Positions 5,848-13,919 of a stretch of 16,232 nucleotides of DNA are shown here, piece after piece. Position 1 is the stretch's first letter, and every line of letters begins with the position of its first letter. Source of the stretch: JAABYT01 sp041581935 (GTDB taxonomy: Bacteria > Pseudomonadota > Gammaproteobacteria > HK1); contig JBFICP010000054.1 in NCBI GenBank assembly GCA_041581935.1, forward strand, positions 1-16,232, in the 5' to 3' direction. Below the pieces are notes generated by a model that ran no database searches, had not been told where the DNA came from, and was given only the letters and a program-made list of their open reading frames with translations. Made by a program: the position numbers and the translations under genes.

Positions 5848-8622
5848 ATGACAACAACGGCACATCGCCGCGTGCGCATCGCACTCGGCCTGCTGGCGGC
5901 ACTCGCGCTCGCGGCCTGCGGAGACGACGGCCAGACTCTTCAGGAACATCTCGATCGAGCCCGCGAATATCGCAACGACGGCGACATGCGCGCCGCGGTC
6001 ATCGAGCTCAAGAACGTGCTGCAGATCGATCCCGATCACGCCGAGGGGCGCTGGTTGCTGGCGCGCACCTACGTCGCTCTCGGCGACGGCGCGAGCGCGC
6101 AGAAGGAGCTGCAACGCGCGCGCGATCTCGGCCTCTCCAGCCCCGAGATGGATCGCGCCACGGTACGTGCACTGCTGCTACAGGGACAATTCGACGACGC
6201 CTTCGCGCGCATCGAACAGATCGGACCGAGCGAGTTTGATGCCGAATGGCTTGCGCTGCGCGGGCAGGCGGAGCTCGGGCGGCAAAACGTCAAAGAAGCG
6301 AGATCGGCCTTCGAGGCGGCGCTGAGAAGCGATCCCACGCACACCGCTGCGCGACGCGGACTGGCGCGCATCGGGCTCATGGATGGCGATACCCAGGCCG
6401 CCGAGCAGCAGCTGGACCAGGCGTTGGAGACCGCCGGCGACGAGATTCAGACCTGGATCCTCAAGGGCGAGCTCGAGCTGTCGCTGCGAAAGCCGGAGAC
6501 GGCGCAGGCCTCGTTCGAAAAAGCGCTCGAGCTGTCCTCCACCAGCGCCGTTGCGCGAATGGGTATCGTGCGGGCGATGCTCGCCCAGGGCAAAACCGAC
6601 GAGGCCGGCAAGCACATCGACGTGCTCGCCAAGTCGAGCCCCAAGCATCCGCTGGTGAATTACCTCAGAGCGCTGGCTGCACGCCAGCGCAACGATCTCG
6701 ACGCGGCGCAGGCGGCGCTGCGCGAGGTGTTCGGCGTGGCGCCGAATCACGCCCCGAGCCTGCTGCAGGCCGGACAGATCCACTACATGCGGCGGGAATT
6801 CGAGCAGGCCCGGGCCAGCCTGGAGCGCTATCTCGCCCAGCTGCCGGACAATATCGCCGCCAAGAAGCTGCTCGCAGCGGTTTACATCGAGCTCAAGCAG
6901 CCGCAGAAGGCGGTGGAGCTGCTCGGACCGATGGCGGCACAGGTGTCGAACGATCCGCAGCTGCTCGCCATGCTCGGGACCGCGCACATGAGCCAGCGGG
7001 ACTTCAAATCGGGCAAAGCGTTGCTCGGCCAGGCGGCGGAGCTGGCGCCCGAAGCGGCCGCCATTCGCACGCAGCTGGCGGTCGGCCATCTGGCGACCGG
7101 TGACTCCGCCGATGCCATCGCCGAGCTGGAAGCGGTGGTGGAAAGCAATCCCGAGTTCTCACGTGCCGACGTGCTGCTGGTGCTCACGCATTTCCAGAAC
7201 CGTGAGTTCGACGCGGCGCTCGCCGCCGCTCTCAAGCTCGCCGAAAAGCAACCCGACAATGCACAAGTGCACAACCTGCTCGGTGCCGCCTACGAGGGCA
7301 AGCAGGACCATAACATGGCGCGGCAGAGCTATCGCAAGGCGGTGGAGCTCGACCCGAACTACGCCACCGCGGCGCTCAACCTGGCGCGCCTGAGTCTTCG
7401 CGACGGAAAGCGCGACGAAGCGCGTGCCGCCTACGAGGCCATTCTCGAGACCCACGAGAACCAGCCGGTGGCGCTGGTGGCGCTCGCCAAAATGGCCAGC
7501 GACGACGGACGCACCCAGGAGGGGATCGCGCTGCTCGAGCGCGCGCGGGACAAGAACCCGGGCGCGGTTCAGCCGCGTCTGATACTGGCGAACTTCGAGC
7601 TGCGCCGCGGCAACGCGAAACAGGCCCTCGCGCTCGCCAACGAAGCCTACGAGAGGGCGCCTCGGCTGCCCGCGGCCGCCCTGCTGCTGGGCCGCGCTCA
7701 GATTGCCAACGGCATGTCCGATGATGCCATCAGCACCCTGAGCGAGCTCGCCGAGCGGTATCCCGACTCCGCCGAGACGCACATGCAGCTGGCGCTGGCT
7801 TACGGACAGAAGCGCGACGTGGCCAACACCCGCCGCGCGCTCGATCGCGTACTCGAGCTCGCGCCGGGCAACCCGTTGGCAACCCTCGGGCTTGGCAATC
7901 TTGCGCTGCGCACGGGCAAACTCGACGAAGCCGGCAACATCGCCCGATCGCTCCAGCAGAGCCATCCGCAATCACCTGCCGGCTACAGCCTCGAGGGCGA
8001 CGTTTTAATGGCGCGCAATCAGCCGGGCAACGCCGTCAGCGCCTATCGCGCGGCGTTGGACAAGACTCCGGCCTCGGCGACCGTGCTCAAGCTCTACGCG
8101 GCCCGCAGCCGCGCCGGCGAAGCCGATGCATCGACGACGCTGAGCGATTGGCTGGAGGCGCACCCGAACGACACTGCCGTTCGTCTCGCCTTTGCGTCCA
8201 CCCTGCACCAGCGCGGGCAAAAGGCTCGGGCGGTCGCGGAGTACGAGCGGGTTCTCGCGGTCCAGCCGGGCAGCGTGCTGGCATTGAACAATCTCGCCTG
8301 GCTGTATTTCGAGGACGGTGACGCGCGTGCCGTGGATCTGGCCGAGCGCGCCTATGACCGGGCCCCGGAGCGTGCCGAGATTATCGATACTTACGGTTGG
8401 CTGCTGATCAACGGTGGCCGCGTCGAGCAGGGCCTGAGCCTGCTGGAAAAGGCCGCGAAACGGGCGCCTGAGAATGGTGACATTCGCTATCACCTGGCCG
8501 CGGGCCTCGCGCAAGCCGGCGAGAAGTCGCGCGCCCGGCGCGAACTGACCGCGCTGCTCGAATCAGGCAAGGATTTCTCCGAGAAACCGGCCGCGCAGGC
8601 GTTGCTCAGGGAGCTCAACTGA
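5848..8622 (+). CDS. prsT: PEP-CTERM system TPR-repeat lipoprotein (PrsT-like)
   Basis: This is a 924-residue lipoprotein built almost wholly of TPR units. The signal peptide ends in a lipobox LAAC, with Cys24 as the lipidated residue and Gly at +2, so outer-membrane sorting is likely. From about residue 30 to the end, helix pairs recur every 34 residues or so, with TPR hallmarks such as A-x-x-x-h-x-x-A-L-x-x-x-P (for example AVIELKNVLQIDPDHAEGRWLLA and ARQSYRKAVELDPNYATAALNLA). Length, lipobox and architecture match the PEP-CTERM system TPR lipoprotein family, usually encoded near exosortase and exopolysaccharide genes. None of those genes (xrt, prsK, prsR) is in this window, so it may be an orphan copy or a more general secretion or polysaccharide scaffold. 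The ATG at 5848 has AGGA 11 bases upstream. It is the longest gene here and shows no frameshift. Confidence 0.85.
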   Translation: MTTTAHRRVRIALGLLAALALAACGDDGQTLQEHLDRAREYRNDGDMRAAVIELKNVLQIDPDHAEGRWLLARTYVALGDGASAQKELQRARDLGLSSPEMDRATVRALLLQGQFDDAFARIEQIGPSEFDAEWLALRGQAELGRQNVKEARSAFEAALRSDPTHTAARRGLARIGLMDGDTQAAEQQLDQALETAGDEIQTWILKGELELSLRKPETAQASFEKALELSSTSAVARMGIVRAMLAQGKTDEAGKHIDVLAKSSPKHPLVNYLRALAARQRNDLDAAQAALREVFGVAPNHAPSLLQAGQIHYMRREFEQARASLERYLAQLPDNIAAKKLLAAVYIELKQPQKAVELLGPMAAQVSNDPQLLAMLGTAHMSQRDFKSGKALLGQAAELAPEAAAIRTQLAVGHLATGDSADAIAELEAVVESNPEFSRADVLLVLTHFQNREFDAALAAALKLAEKQPDNAQVHNLLGAAYEGKQDHNMARQSYRKAVELDPNYATAALNLARLSLRDGKRDEARAAYEAILETHENQPVALVALAKMASDDGRTQEGIALLERARDKNPGAVQPRLILANFELRRGNAKQALALANEAYERAPRLPAAALLLGRAQIANGMSDDAISTLSELAERYPDSAETHMQLALAYGQKRDVANTRRALDRVLELAPGNPLATLGLGNLALRTGKLDEAGNIARSLQQSHPQSPAGYSLEGDVLMARNQPGNAVSAYRAALDKTPASATVLKLYAARSRAGEADASTTLSDWLEAHPNDTAVRLAFASTLHQRGQKARAVAEYERVLAVQPGSVLALNNLAWLYFEDGDARAVDLAERAYDRAPERAEIIDTYGWLLINGGRVEQGLSLLEKAAKRAPENGDIRYHLAAGLAQAGEKSRARRELTALLESGKDFSEKPAAQALLRELN

Positions 8623-8689
8623 TGTCGGCCCTCAGTATGGCGCCCGTCTAAATTCGAATAATTTCAGGAGCCTCTGGGAAAATGCTCGG

Positions 8690-8719
8690 TTGAACTCGGG
8701 GGATCGGTCAGACTACAAT
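8690..8719 (+). promoter_or_regulatory. Sigma70-like promoter of the ABC transporter cluster
   Basis: TTGAAC (8690-8695) and TACAAT (8714-8719) are separated by 18 bp. Each hexamer matches sigma70 consensus at four to five positions. It lies 68 bp after the TPR gene and would start transcription near 8726, leaving a leader of about 280 nt before the ATPase ATG. It is the best promoter match I found by eye in the window. Confidence 0.55.
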
Positions 8720-8725
8720 CGGCCA

Positions 8726-9005
8726 GCATACGCTCTGGTGATTCGGGCGATAACGATACTCGACACATCTAAGAGCGCCAACTACGCGTCCACACGGGCT
8801 ACGTAGCGAGGCGCCACGGAGGAGTTCAAGCAGACACCGCGCGGTCCACTGCGAGATTTGGAGCTGTGTGCGCTCGCACGGTGAGCCGACGACGGCCCTC
8901 CCTAATCGCGCCACTGCTCTTGGTGTCTCGTGGACCACCGCCTGTTGCGTACCGTCGGCGCGGAACCGGTACGCCCGCCATCAGCAACGCAAGGGTCCAG
9001 AACCG
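8726..9005 (+). promoter_or_regulatory. Long, possibly structured 5' leader of the transporter cluster
   Basis: This stretch of 280 bp has no credible gene. An in-frame extension of the ATPase exists, but its sequence looks non-conserved. Candidate helices are: GCGCC/GGCGC (8775-8779 with 8810-8814) enclosing CTACG/CGTAG (8782-8786 with 8802-8806); GGTCCAC/GTGGACC (8843-8849 with 8930-8936); GTGC/GCAC (8868-8871 with 8876-8879); and a perfect 8-bp GCGTACCG/CGGTACGC (8947-8954 with 8967-8974), ending 31 bases before the ATG. The last is the least likely to be chance; the 7-bp pairing alone is expected at random in a leader this long. It may be a cis-regulatory RNA, or the 8-bp repeat may be a protein operator. 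I recognise no known riboswitch. Confidence 0.4.
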
Positions 9006-10100
9006 ATGTCCTCGGATAACCAAGCATTCGTTCAGTTCGTCGACGTGCAGAAGAGCTACGACGGCGAGACGTTGGTCGTCAAAAATCTCAACCTGGATAT
9101 CGAAAAGGGCGAGTTCGTCACCATGCTCGGGCCGTCCGGCTCGGGCAAGACCACCTGCCTGATGATGCTGGCGGGATTTGAGACTGCCACTCACGGTGAC
9201 ATCGTTCTCGATGGTACTCCCATCAACAACGTTGCACCTCACAAGCGCGATATCGGCATGGTGTTCCAGAACTACGCCCTGTTTCCCCACATGACGGTGG
9301 CAGAGAATCTCGCGTTTCCGCTGGACGTGCGCAAGAAGCCCAAGAGCGAGGTCGAGGAACGCGTGAGGCGCGTCCTGGACATGGTTGAGCTCGGCGCGTT
9401 TGGCAATCGCCGTCCCGCTCAGCTTTCCGGTGGTCAACAGCAACGCGTCGCGGTCGCCAGAGCGCTGGTGTTCGAGCCCAAGCTGGTTCTCATGGACGAG
9501 CCGCTCGGGGCGCTCGACAAGCAGCTGCGCGAGCAGATGCAGTACGAGATCAAGCATATTCATGAGACCCTCGAGGTCACCGTTGTGTACGTCACCCACG
9601 ACCAGAGCGAAGCGTTGACCATGTCCAACCGCATCGCGGTGTTCAACGACGGCATCATTCAGCAGCTGGCGCCGCCGGAGGAGCTCTACGAGCTTCCCGA
9701 GAACGCGTTCGTGGCGCAGTTCATTGGCGAAAACAATCGGCTGGTGGGCAAGGTCACGGGCTTCATCGGCAAGAACTGCACGGTCCAGGTAGAGAACGGA
9801 CACAGCATCGAGGCGCTCGCCGTCAACGTGCGCAGCGAAGGCGAGCAAACGACGCTGTCACTGCGCCCCGAGCGTGTGTTCGTGCGCCCCGAGCCCGGCA
9901 GCTGCCCGAACATCTTCGACGCCACCGTCGAGGAGCTCATTTACCTCGGCGATCACGTGCGCACCCGCGTCAACTTGCTGGGCCACGATGATTTCGTCAT
10001 CAAGATTCCAAATTCCGCCGGTCATCAGCATCTGAAGACGGGAGAGACCGTCAAGGTGGGATGGCAGGCAGAAGACTGCCGCGCGCTCGACTATCTGTGA
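9006..10100 (+). CDS. potA: Polyamine-type ABC transporter ATP-binding protein (PotA-like)
   Basis: This 364-residue ATPase would energise import by the permeases encoded downstream. All ABC motifs are intact: Walker A GPSGSGKT (42-49), Q-loop Gln88 in VFQNYALFPHMTV, signature LSGGQQQR (140-147), Walker B LVLMDEP (160-166), D-loop GALD, and switch His198 in VTHDQSEALTMS. Residues from about 245 onward form a TOBE-type C-terminal domain, as in PotA and other CUT1-related ATPases, often involved in regulation. I start at the ATG at 9006 because the family's first strand (VQFVDVQKSYDG) follows directly and AAGGG lies 10 bases upstream; the upstream extension is not conserved-looking. It opens the cluster, 133 bp before the first binding protein. 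Spermidine or putrescine is the usual family substrate, but related systems take other amines or organic acids. Confidence 0.93.
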   Translation: MSSDNQAFVQFVDVQKSYDGETLVVKNLNLDIEKGEFVTMLGPSGSGKTTCLMMLAGFETATHGDIVLDGTPINNVAPHKRDIGMVFQNYALFPHMTVAENLAFPLDVRKKPKSEVEERVRRVLDMVELGAFGNRRPAQLSGGQQQRVAVARALVFEPKLVLMDEPLGALDKQLREQMQYEIKHIHETLEVTVVYVTHDQSEALTMSNRIAVFNDGIIQQLAPPEELYELPENAFVAQFIGENNRLVGKVTGFIGKNCTVQVENGHSIEALAVNVRSEGEQTTLSLRPERVFVRPEPGSCPNIFDATVEELIYLGDHVRTRVNLLGHDDFVIKIPNSAGHQHLKTGETVKVGWQAEDCRALDYL

Positions 10101-10233
10101 GCGCGCGGTCAGCGCAAAAAACCAGGAAGTAAGAGAAGCAAACGAAGGATACAACTGTCAATCGCCGACCACTACGGCATGTTCGCCGACGGTACCGGCA
10201 AAAACTTTTGCGATACAACGGAGAAAGATAGCT

Positions 10234-11331
10234 ATGAAGAGCTTCCGCAAATCAGTCTGTCTGGCTGTAGCCGGTACCGCCCTCGGGATGGTCGCCGCTA
10301 CGCCTGCGCTGGGTGCCGAGTCCCTGACCGTCGTGTCTTGGGGCGGAGCCTATACTCGCAGCCAGGTCAAAGCCTACCACGAGCCGTTCACCAAGAAGAC
10401 CGGCATCAAGATCAATTCCGAGGATTACAACGGCGGTATTGCCCAGATCAAGGCCCAGGTCGAGTCGGGCAATATCAAGTGGGATCTGGTCGACCTCGAG
10501 CCGAGCGACGCCACGCGCGGTTGCGACGAGGGCCTGCTGGTCGAAATCGATCCCGCGACGCTGCCCCCCGCTCCGGACGGCACGCCCGCCACGGAGGATT
10601 TCCTGGATGGAACGCTCCTGCCTTGCGCGGTTTCCAGCATCGTCTGGTCGACCGTCTACGCCTACGACGCCAGCAAGTTCCCCGGCGATAAGCCGAGCAC
10701 CATCAGCGATTTCTTCGACGTGAAGAAATTCCCCGGTAAACGGGGCTTGCGCAAGACACCACTGGTAAACATGGAGTGGGCGTTGATGGCCGATGGCGTA
10801 CCCCGTGAAGAGGTTTACGAGGTGCTCAGCACGCCGGCGGGAATTGATCGCGCCTTCAAAAAGCTCGACAGCATCAAAAACCACGTCGTGTGGTGGGAAG
10901 CCGGTGCACAGCCGCCGCAGATGCTCGCCGACGGCGAGGTAGCGATGACCTCGGCCTACAACGGCCGGCTGTTCAACGCCATCGTCAAGGAGAAGAAGCC
11001 TTTCGAGATCGTCTGGGACGGACAGGTTTGGGCCGTCGACACCTACGGTATCGTCAAAGGCACGCCGAATCTGGACGCAGCCATGGAGTTCCTCAAGTTC
11101 TCCACCGACACGCAGCGTCTCGCCGATCAGGCGCGTTGGATCTCCTACGGGCCGGCACGCAAATCATCCATCGCGCTCATCTCGACTCATGCCGAGACGG
11201 GCGATCCGATGATGCCGCACATGCCGACTACGCCGGAGCACATGAAAACGGCGCTCGCCACCAACACTGAGTTCTGGACCGACAACCAGGACGAGTTGAA
11301 TGAGCGCTTCACGACCTGGCTCGCCAGGTAA
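10234..11331 (+). CDS. potD: Periplasmic solute-binding protein 1, PotD/PotF-like
   Basis: This 365-residue extracytoplasmic binding protein has a typical signal peptide (KSFRKS, hydrophobic core, then ATPALGA; cleavage near residues 27-28). The mature chain starts ESLTVVSWGGAY, the usual opening of the PotD-type (COG0687) fold, where the SWGG-x-Y segment lines the ligand cleft. Aromatic and acidic residues likely to form the site include HVVWWEAG (217-224) and WDGQVWAVDTYG (261-272). Cys97 and Cys131 are conserved in the paralog next door and could form a disulfide. The ATG at 10234 follows GGAG by 10 bases. It should capture the substrate in the periplasm and deliver it to the two permeases. 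The ligand is probably a polyamine or similar small cation, but this is inferred from family and cluster only. A strong hairpin follows the gene. Confidence 0.9.
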   Translation: MKSFRKSVCLAVAGTALGMVAATPALGAESLTVVSWGGAYTRSQVKAYHEPFTKKTGIKINSEDYNGGIAQIKAQVESGNIKWDLVDLEPSDATRGCDEGLLVEIDPATLPPAPDGTPATEDFLDGTLLPCAVSSIVWSTVYAYDASKFPGDKPSTISDFFDVKKFPGKRGLRKTPLVNMEWALMADGVPREEVYEVLSTPAGIDRAFKKLDSIKNHVVWWEAGAQPPQMLADGEVAMTSAYNGRLFNAIVKEKKPFEIVWDGQVWAVDTYGIVKGTPNLDAAMEFLKFSTDTQRLADQARWISYGPARKSSIALISTHAETGDPMMPHMPTTPEHMKTALATNTEFWTDNQDELNERFTTWLAR

Positions 11332-11341
11332 GTGATCTTGC

Positions 11342-11365
11342 GGGGGCGGGCTTCGGCCCGTCCCC
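11342..11365 (+). terminator. UUCG-capped hairpin after binding protein 1
   Basis: A 10-bp stem is formed by GGGGGCGGGC (11342-11351) and GCCCGTCCCC (11356-11365), with one G-U pair and a C(UUCG)G tetraloop, the most stable RNA loop class. It begins 11 bp after the stop of the first binding-protein gene. The following bases (GGTTCTTCTGCG) give only a weak U-tract, so partial termination or protection of the upstream mRNA 3' end is more likely than a full stop. Confidence 0.75.
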
Positions 11366-11484
11366 GGTTCTTCTGCGTGAACGTACCCGGGCGAATGCGT
11401 GCGGTGCGTTGACGCGGACGAAGAACGCCGGCTCATTGGCCGAGCACGCACGGCGGCGAAGCGCGACGTCGAGGAGGATTCGTG

Positions 11485-12564
11485 ATGCATTTCGATCGTA
11501 GGACGCTTACCGGTAACGCCCTGTTCGCGGTTGCGCTCCTGCTGGGAAGCGCGGGCGCTTTGGGTGCCGAGTCGCTCACAGTGGTTTCCTGGGGCGGGGC
11601 CTACACCCGCAGCCAGGTCAAGGCCTACCACGAGCCGTTCACGAAGAAAACCGGCGTCAAGATTCTTTCCGAGGACTACAACGGCGGGCTCGCGCAGATC
11701 AAGGCCCAGGTCGATTCCGGCAACGTGAAGTGGGATCTGGTAGACCTCGAATTGTCGGATGCGGTACGCGGCTGCGACGAGGGTCTGCTCGAACGCATCG
11801 ATCCAAAAATACTTTCACCGGCGCCGGACGGAACGCCCGCCAGCGACGACTTTATCCCCGGCACCATCGTCGACTGTGCCGTGGGCGAAATCGTGTGGTC
11901 CACGGTAGTGGCTTTCGACCGTACGAAATTTCCCGAGGAGCGGCCCTGGACCATCCGCGACTTCTTCGACGTCGAGCGGTTTCCCGGTAAACGCGGCTTG
12001 CGCAAGACCCCGCGCGTCAACCTGGAATGGGCGCTGATGGCGGATGGAGTCCCGACGGATCAGGTCTACGAGGTGCTCGCCACCGAAGAAGGGGTCGATC
12101 GCGCCTTCGCCAAGCTCGACAAAATCAAGGATCACGTGGTCTGGTGGGAGGCCGGCGCGCAGCCGCCGCAGCTGCTGGCCGATGGCGAGGTCTCCATGAC
12201 ATCTGCCTACAACGGACGCCTGTACAACGCCATGTTCAAGGAGAAGAAGCCCTTCGTCATCATCTGGGACGGCCAGGTATGGGACATCGATCTGTGGGGC
12301 ATCGTCAAAGGCTCGCCTAACCTGAGCACCGCACTCGAGTTCCTGGTCTTCTCCACCGACACGGTTCAGCTGGCGAACCAGGCCAAGTACATCTCCTACG
12401 GTCCGGTGCGGCGCTCTTCCATGGACAAGGTCAGTCCGAAGATGAAACCGCACCTGCCGACTTCACCGGACAATTTCGCCAACTCCCTGCAGAACGACTA
12501 CCAATGGTGGGCGGACAATCAGCAGGAGATGGACGAACGCTTCACCAACTGGCTGGCACGCTGA
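11485..12564 (+). CDS. potD: Periplasmic solute-binding protein 2, paralog of the preceding gene
   Basis: This second PotD-type binding protein has 359 residues, counted from the ATG at 11485, which has GGAGG 7 bases upstream; a GTG directly before it is too close to that site. The signal peptide ends ALGA near residue 28. By hand alignment, residues 28-312 match the first paralog at 218 of 285 positions, and the first 30 mature residues are identical. Cys97 and Cys131 are kept. Differences cluster in the probable ligand region: DIDLWG replaces AVDTYG at 267-272, and KYISYGPVR replaces RWISYGPAR. A loop of a few residues near 315-325 is also shorter. It likely shares the same ATPase and permeases but prefers a different ligand or affinity range. 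The duplication is not recent, since synonymous changes are frequent even where protein identity is complete. Confidence 0.9.
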   Translation: MHFDRRTLTGNALFAVALLLGSAGALGAESLTVVSWGGAYTRSQVKAYHEPFTKKTGVKILSEDYNGGLAQIKAQVDSGNVKWDLVDLELSDAVRGCDEGLLERIDPKILSPAPDGTPASDDFIPGTIVDCAVGEIVWSTVVAFDRTKFPEERPWTIRDFFDVERFPGKRGLRKTPRVNLEWALMADGVPTDQVYEVLATEEGVDRAFAKLDKIKDHVVWWEAGAQPPQLLADGEVSMTSAYNGRLYNAMFKEKKPFVIIWDGQVWDIDLWGIVKGSPNLSTALEFLVFSTDTVQLANQAKYISYGPVRRSSMDKVSPKMKPHLPTSPDNFANSLQNDYQWWADNQQEMDERFTNWLAR

Positions 12565-12575
12565 GCTCGGATACC

Positions 12576-12603
12576 TGTGAGAGCGGGCTTGCTCGCGAAC
12601 AGC
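12576..12603 (+). repeat. REP-like palindrome 2, between binding protein 2 and permease
   Basis: TGTGAGAGCGGGCTTGCTCG followed by CGAACAGC is very close to the known Pseudomonas REP form. GCGGGC (12583-12588) can pair with GCTCGC (12591-12596), or GAGC with GCTC. It lies in the 58-bp gap between the second binding-protein gene and the first permease gene, where such elements often stabilise the upstream message (compare malE-malF in E. coli). Confidence 0.65.
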
Positions 12604-12622
12604 ACTCAAAGGAACACGCACC

Positions 12623-13915
12623 ATGGCAACCGCGCAGCAGACGATGCAATCCTACGAGGTCGTGGGCGGCCAGAGCCTCAAGGCCGCGCTCGCCAAGGCC
12701 GAACGAAGAAACAAGATTCGCGCGTTCCTGCTGGTGTTACCGTTACTGCTGTTCATCGCATTCACGTTTCTAGCGCCCATCGTGCGCATGACGTACTTCA
12801 GCTTCGACAATCCGGTCATCGTCGGGATATTTCCCAAGACCGTCGCCGCGCTCGAGGATTGGGATCCCACCGGCGCGCCGACGCCGCCGGAAAGCGTCTA
12901 CGAGGTTTTTGCCGAGGAAATCTCCCGCGCCGCCAAGGAGCGCACCATCGGCAAGGCCGCCACCCGACTCAACTACGACAAGGGCGGCATGCGCAGCCTC
13001 ATGACCAAGACGGCGCGCAACGTGAGCCGTATGCAGGCCGGCCCCTTCATGCAGGGAAAATGGAAGGAGGCATTTCTCGGTATTTCCAAAAAATGGGGCG
13101 AGCGCGACACCTGGGTGACCATCAAGCAAGCCGGGGATCGCTACACGGCGTCTTATTATCTCAAGGCCCTGGACCTCAACAGGGACGCCGAAGGCAAGAT
13201 CGTCGCTGAGCCCGAAAATCGCCAGCTCTACCTGCTGACCGGCTTTGACTCGGTATGGGTGCGCACCTTCTGGATCAGCGCGGCGGTGACGCTGCTCTGC
13301 GTGCTGCTCGGCTATCCGGTCGCTTATCTGCTGGCGAATCTGCCGCTTCGCTACAGCAATCTGCTGATGATCCTGGTGCTGCTTCCTTTCTGGACCTCGC
13401 TGCTGGTGCGAACCACCGCCTGGGTGGTGGTGCTGCAGACCGAGGGCGTGTTCAACGATCTACTGATGGCATTGAACATCATCGATGAACGCGTGCAGCT
13501 GATATTCAATCGCTTCGGTGTGCTGGTGGCCATGACGCATATTCTCCTGCCGTTCATGATTCTGCCCATCTACAGCGTCATGAAGAACATTCCACCAAGC
13601 TACGAGCGCGCTGCTCGCTCGCTGGGCGCGACGCCGTGGACGGCATTCTGGCGTGTCTATTTTCCCCAGTCGCTGGCGGGAATCGGCGCCGGCGGACTGC
13701 TGGTGTTCATCCTGGCCCTCGGCTACTACATTACGCCGGCCCTGGTCGGTGGCCCCACCGATCAGATGGTGAGCTATTTCATCGCCGACCATACCAACCG
13801 ATCGCTCAACTGGGGCCTGGCGTCCGCCCTCGGGGGCATCCTGCTCGCGGGCGTGCTGGCGGTCTACATCCTGTACGACAAGCTTGTCGGCATCGACAAC
13901 ATGAAGCTGGGGTAG
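12623..13915 (+). CDS. potB: ABC transporter permease with large external domain (PotB-like)
   Basis: This 430-residue inner-membrane permease is longer than typical PotB proteins of about 280 residues. Predicted spans are at about 33-53, 212-236, 246-271, 298-318, 353-376 and 398-418. The cytoplasmic EAA-type coupling loop, ERAARSLGATPWTAFWRVYFPQ (328-349), would contact the ATPase. Between spans 1 and 2 lies an extra segment of about 155 residues (54-210), polar and Lys-rich, which topology places in the periplasm. It is read from an unbroken frame with normal codon use. It resembles in position the P2 loop of MalF, which contacts the maltose-binding protein. The ATG at 12623 is preceded by AAAGGAA. 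The next permease starts 4 bp after its stop, showing tight co-translation. Substrate is inferred from the cluster. Confidence 0.9.
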   Translation: MATAQQTMQSYEVVGGQSLKAALAKAERRNKIRAFLLVLPLLLFIAFTFLAPIVRMTYFSFDNPVIVGIFPKTVAALEDWDPTGAPTPPESVYEVFAEEISRAAKERTIGKAATRLNYDKGGMRSLMTKTARNVSRMQAGPFMQGKWKEAFLGISKKWGERDTWVTIKQAGDRYTASYYLKALDLNRDAEGKIVAEPENRQLYLLTGFDSVWVRTFWISAAVTLLCVLLGYPVAYLLANLPLRYSNLLMILVLLPFWTSLLVRTTAWVVVLQTEGVFNDLLMALNIIDERVQLIFNRFGVLVAMTHILLPFMILPIYSVMKNIPPSYERAARSLGATPWTAFWRVYFPQSLAGIGAGGLLVFILALGYYITPALVGGPTDQMVSYFIADHTNRSLNWGLASALGGILLAGVLAVYILYDKLVGIDNMKLG

Positions 13916-13919
13916 GACG

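Noticed and set aside
6178..7089. Open frame of 303 codons on the minus strand inside the TPR gene, with several similar ones
   Set aside because: Antisense shadow of a GC-rich, Ala/Leu/Arg-rich repeat gene; the composition is Arg/Leu-heavy without motifs.
8868..9005. N-terminal extension of the PotA-like ATPase
   Set aside because: The sequence is Arg/Pro-rich and not ABC-like, and it covers the perfect 8-bp inverted repeat; the ATG at 9006 matches the usual family start.
8826..9848. Open frame of 340 codons on the minus strand opposite the ATPase
   Set aside because: It covers the conserved ABC motifs in antisense and has no recognisable domain.
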